Positions 4,918 to 5,984 of a DNA stretch of 5,984 nucleotides are shown here, in pieces. The notes under the pieces are model-generated. The model saw nothing but the letters and a program-made list of their open reading frames with translations, was not told the origin of the DNA and searched no databases. Each line of letters begins with the position of its first letter. Positions within the stretch are counted from its first letter, which is position 1. Both the position numbers and the translations under genes were made by a program. The stretch lies in assembly GCA_030672465.1 (NCBI GenBank), contig DAOVGJ010000124.1:1-5984 (forward strand). The letters run 5' to 3'. This DNA is from Pseudomonadota bacterium. Lineage in GTDB: Bacteria > Desulfobacterota > BSN033 > WVXP01 > G020346125.

Positions 4918-5984
4918 ATGAAGAACAGCCCAGTCTTTTTCTCCGATCTCCGAAGCGATACCAAAAGGACGATGTCGGACAAGGTGGGTGAGCTCTTGCA
5001 GATGGTAGAAATTGGGAACAAAATCAGAGCCAATGATCTGGTGGCCATAAAACTCCATTTCGGGGAAAGGGGAAACACGGCCTTCGTCAGGCCTATCTTT
5101 ATCCGGAGGATCGTGGATACGATCAGGGCATGCGGGGGAAAACCCTTTCTTACCGATACTAACACGCTCTATCCCGGTACCCGGGTAGAATCGATCTCCC
5201 ATATCACCACTGCCATTCAAAATGGCTTTGGCTACTCCGTAGTTGACGCCCCCGTTATCATCGCCGATGGGATCCGCGGAAGTGCCTCCGTTAAGGTAAG
5301 GGTCGATAAGCCGATATACCCTGAGGTGAGCATCGCCCACGACATCTTCACCGCTGACACCATCGTTGGGGTCGCCCACTTTACGGGCCATGAGCTCTCG
5401 GGGTTTGGAGGTGCCTTGAAAAATCTGGCCATGGGGTGTTCCAGCCGGGAGGGGAAACTGAAGCAACATTCAAGCGTGGCGCCGAGGGTAAAAGCCACCA
5501 GCTGCACTGGATGCGAAACCTGCATCGAGTGGTGTCCACAAGGGGCCATCTCCATCCTCAACGAGAAGGCCCGGATTGATCCCCAACAGTGCGTTGGGTG
5601 CGGGGAGTGCCTACCGGTCTGCCCGGAGGGGGCCATTCAGGTTCAATGGGACAATGACGCCGCCCTCTTCCAAAAGAAGATGGCGGAATATGCCTATGGT
5701 ACCCTCGTGGGAAAGCGGGAAAAATCAATCTTTCTCAACTTCCTGACCCAGGTGAGTCCCGCCTGTGATTGTTACGGTCACTCTGATGCCCCCATCGTGG
5801 GGGACATCGGAATTCTCTCCTCCTGTGATCCCGTGGCCATTGACCAGGCTTCCATCGATTTGGTCAACCAGCAATCGGGGAACAAGAGGTCCAGGTTGAA
5901 GGCTCATCTGGGGCCCGGGGAGGATAAATTTCGGGGTCTCTACCCCCAGATCGACTGGGGGGTCCAACTGCAATATGCTGAGGA
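4918..5984 (+). CDS. DUF362 domain protein with two [4Fe-4S] ferredoxin motifs (COG2768-type Fe-S centre protein), 3' end cut off
   Basis: The visible 355 residues have no stop. Residues about 1-190 form the first DUF362 part, including LVAIKLHFGERGNTAFVRP (41-59) and a GFGGALKNLAMGCSSREGK stretch (162-180). A bacterial two-cluster ferredoxin insert follows: Cys196, 199, 202, 206-Pro and Cys225, 228, 231, 235-Pro, both CxxCxxCxxxCP. DUF362 then resumes with PACDCYGHSDAPIVGDIGIL (281-300) and SSCDPVAID (301-309), typical of the family. Such proteins are usually about 370 residues, so only a short tail should be missing. There is no signal peptide, so it is presumably a cytoplasmic electron-transfer or metal-handling protein. 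The substrate is unknown, and no redox partner is visible nearby. It is transcribed away from the EF-G2 operon from its own promoter. Family call secure, function not. Confidence 0.92.
   Translation, partial: MKNSPVFFSDLRSDTKRTMSDKVGELLQMVEIGNKIRANDLVAIKLHFGERGNTAFVRPIFIRRIVDTIRACGGKPFLTDTNTLYPGTRVESISHITTAIQNGFGYSVVDAPVIIADGIRGSASVKVRVDKPIYPEVSIAHDIFTADTIVGVAHFTGHELSGFGGALKNLAMGCSSREGKLKQHSSVAPRVKATSCTGCETCIEWCPQGAISILNEKARIDPQQCVGCGECLPVCPEGAIQVQWDNDAALFQKKMAEYAYGTLVGKREKSIFLNFLTQVSPACDCYGHSDAPIVGDIGILSSCDPVAIDQASIDLVNQQSGNKRSRLKAHLGPGEDKFRGLYPQIDWGVQLQYAE

Noticed and set aside
4861..5469. 202-codon minus-strand frame opposite the DUF362 gene
   Set aside because: It is antisense to a clear DUF362/ferredoxin gene and has low-complexity, unstructured composition without family motifs.
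5232..5636. 134-codon minus-strand frame
   Set aside because: It lies antisense to the cysteine motifs of the DUF362 gene and has no ribosome site or recognisable domain.

Overview
The window looks like part of a bacterial chromosome, most likely from an anaerobe. The evidence is a bacterial-type D-aminoacyl-tRNA deacylase (DTD1), an EF-G2-type translation factor with the P-loop GHGGDGKT, MEMO/AMMECR1 family genes and a DUF362 ferredoxin-like protein. A Desulfobacterota-like or other uncultured thermophilic or anaerobic lineage would fit, but this is inference from protein style and no marker gene fixes the taxon. Coding density is high. I see no RNA genes, CRISPR array, insertion sequence or phage gene.

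Layout: positions 1-4577 hold four genes on the minus strand, read right to left: an EF-G2-like GTPase (4577 to 2493), dtd (2443 to 1994), a MEMO-AMMECR1 fusion with an N-terminal signal peptide (1987 to 527), and a second, leaderless MEMO protein (512 to beyond position 1). The gaps are 49, 6 and 14 bases with no visible terminator, so this is very probably one operon. A 340-base divergent intergenic region (4578-4917) follows, with a candidate promoter for each side and several small repeats. On the plus strand, a DUF362 / Fe-S centre protein with two [4Fe-4S] ferredoxin motifs starts at 4918 and runs off the right edge.

How the genes may work together: EF-G2 and DTD both act on the translation machinery, DTD by removing D-amino acids from mischarged tRNA. 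MEMO (AmrB) and AMMECR1 (AmrA) domains are two parts of the AmmeMemoRadiSam set, whose biochemical role is unsettled. The third part, a radical SAM protein (AmrS), is not in the window but could lie left of position 1. The most unusual items are the apparently exported MEMO-AMMECR1 fusion, its tandem cytoplasmic MEMO paralogue, and an EF-G2 with altered G3 and G4 GTPase motifs. I found no clearly new multi-gene system beyond this unusual arrangement.
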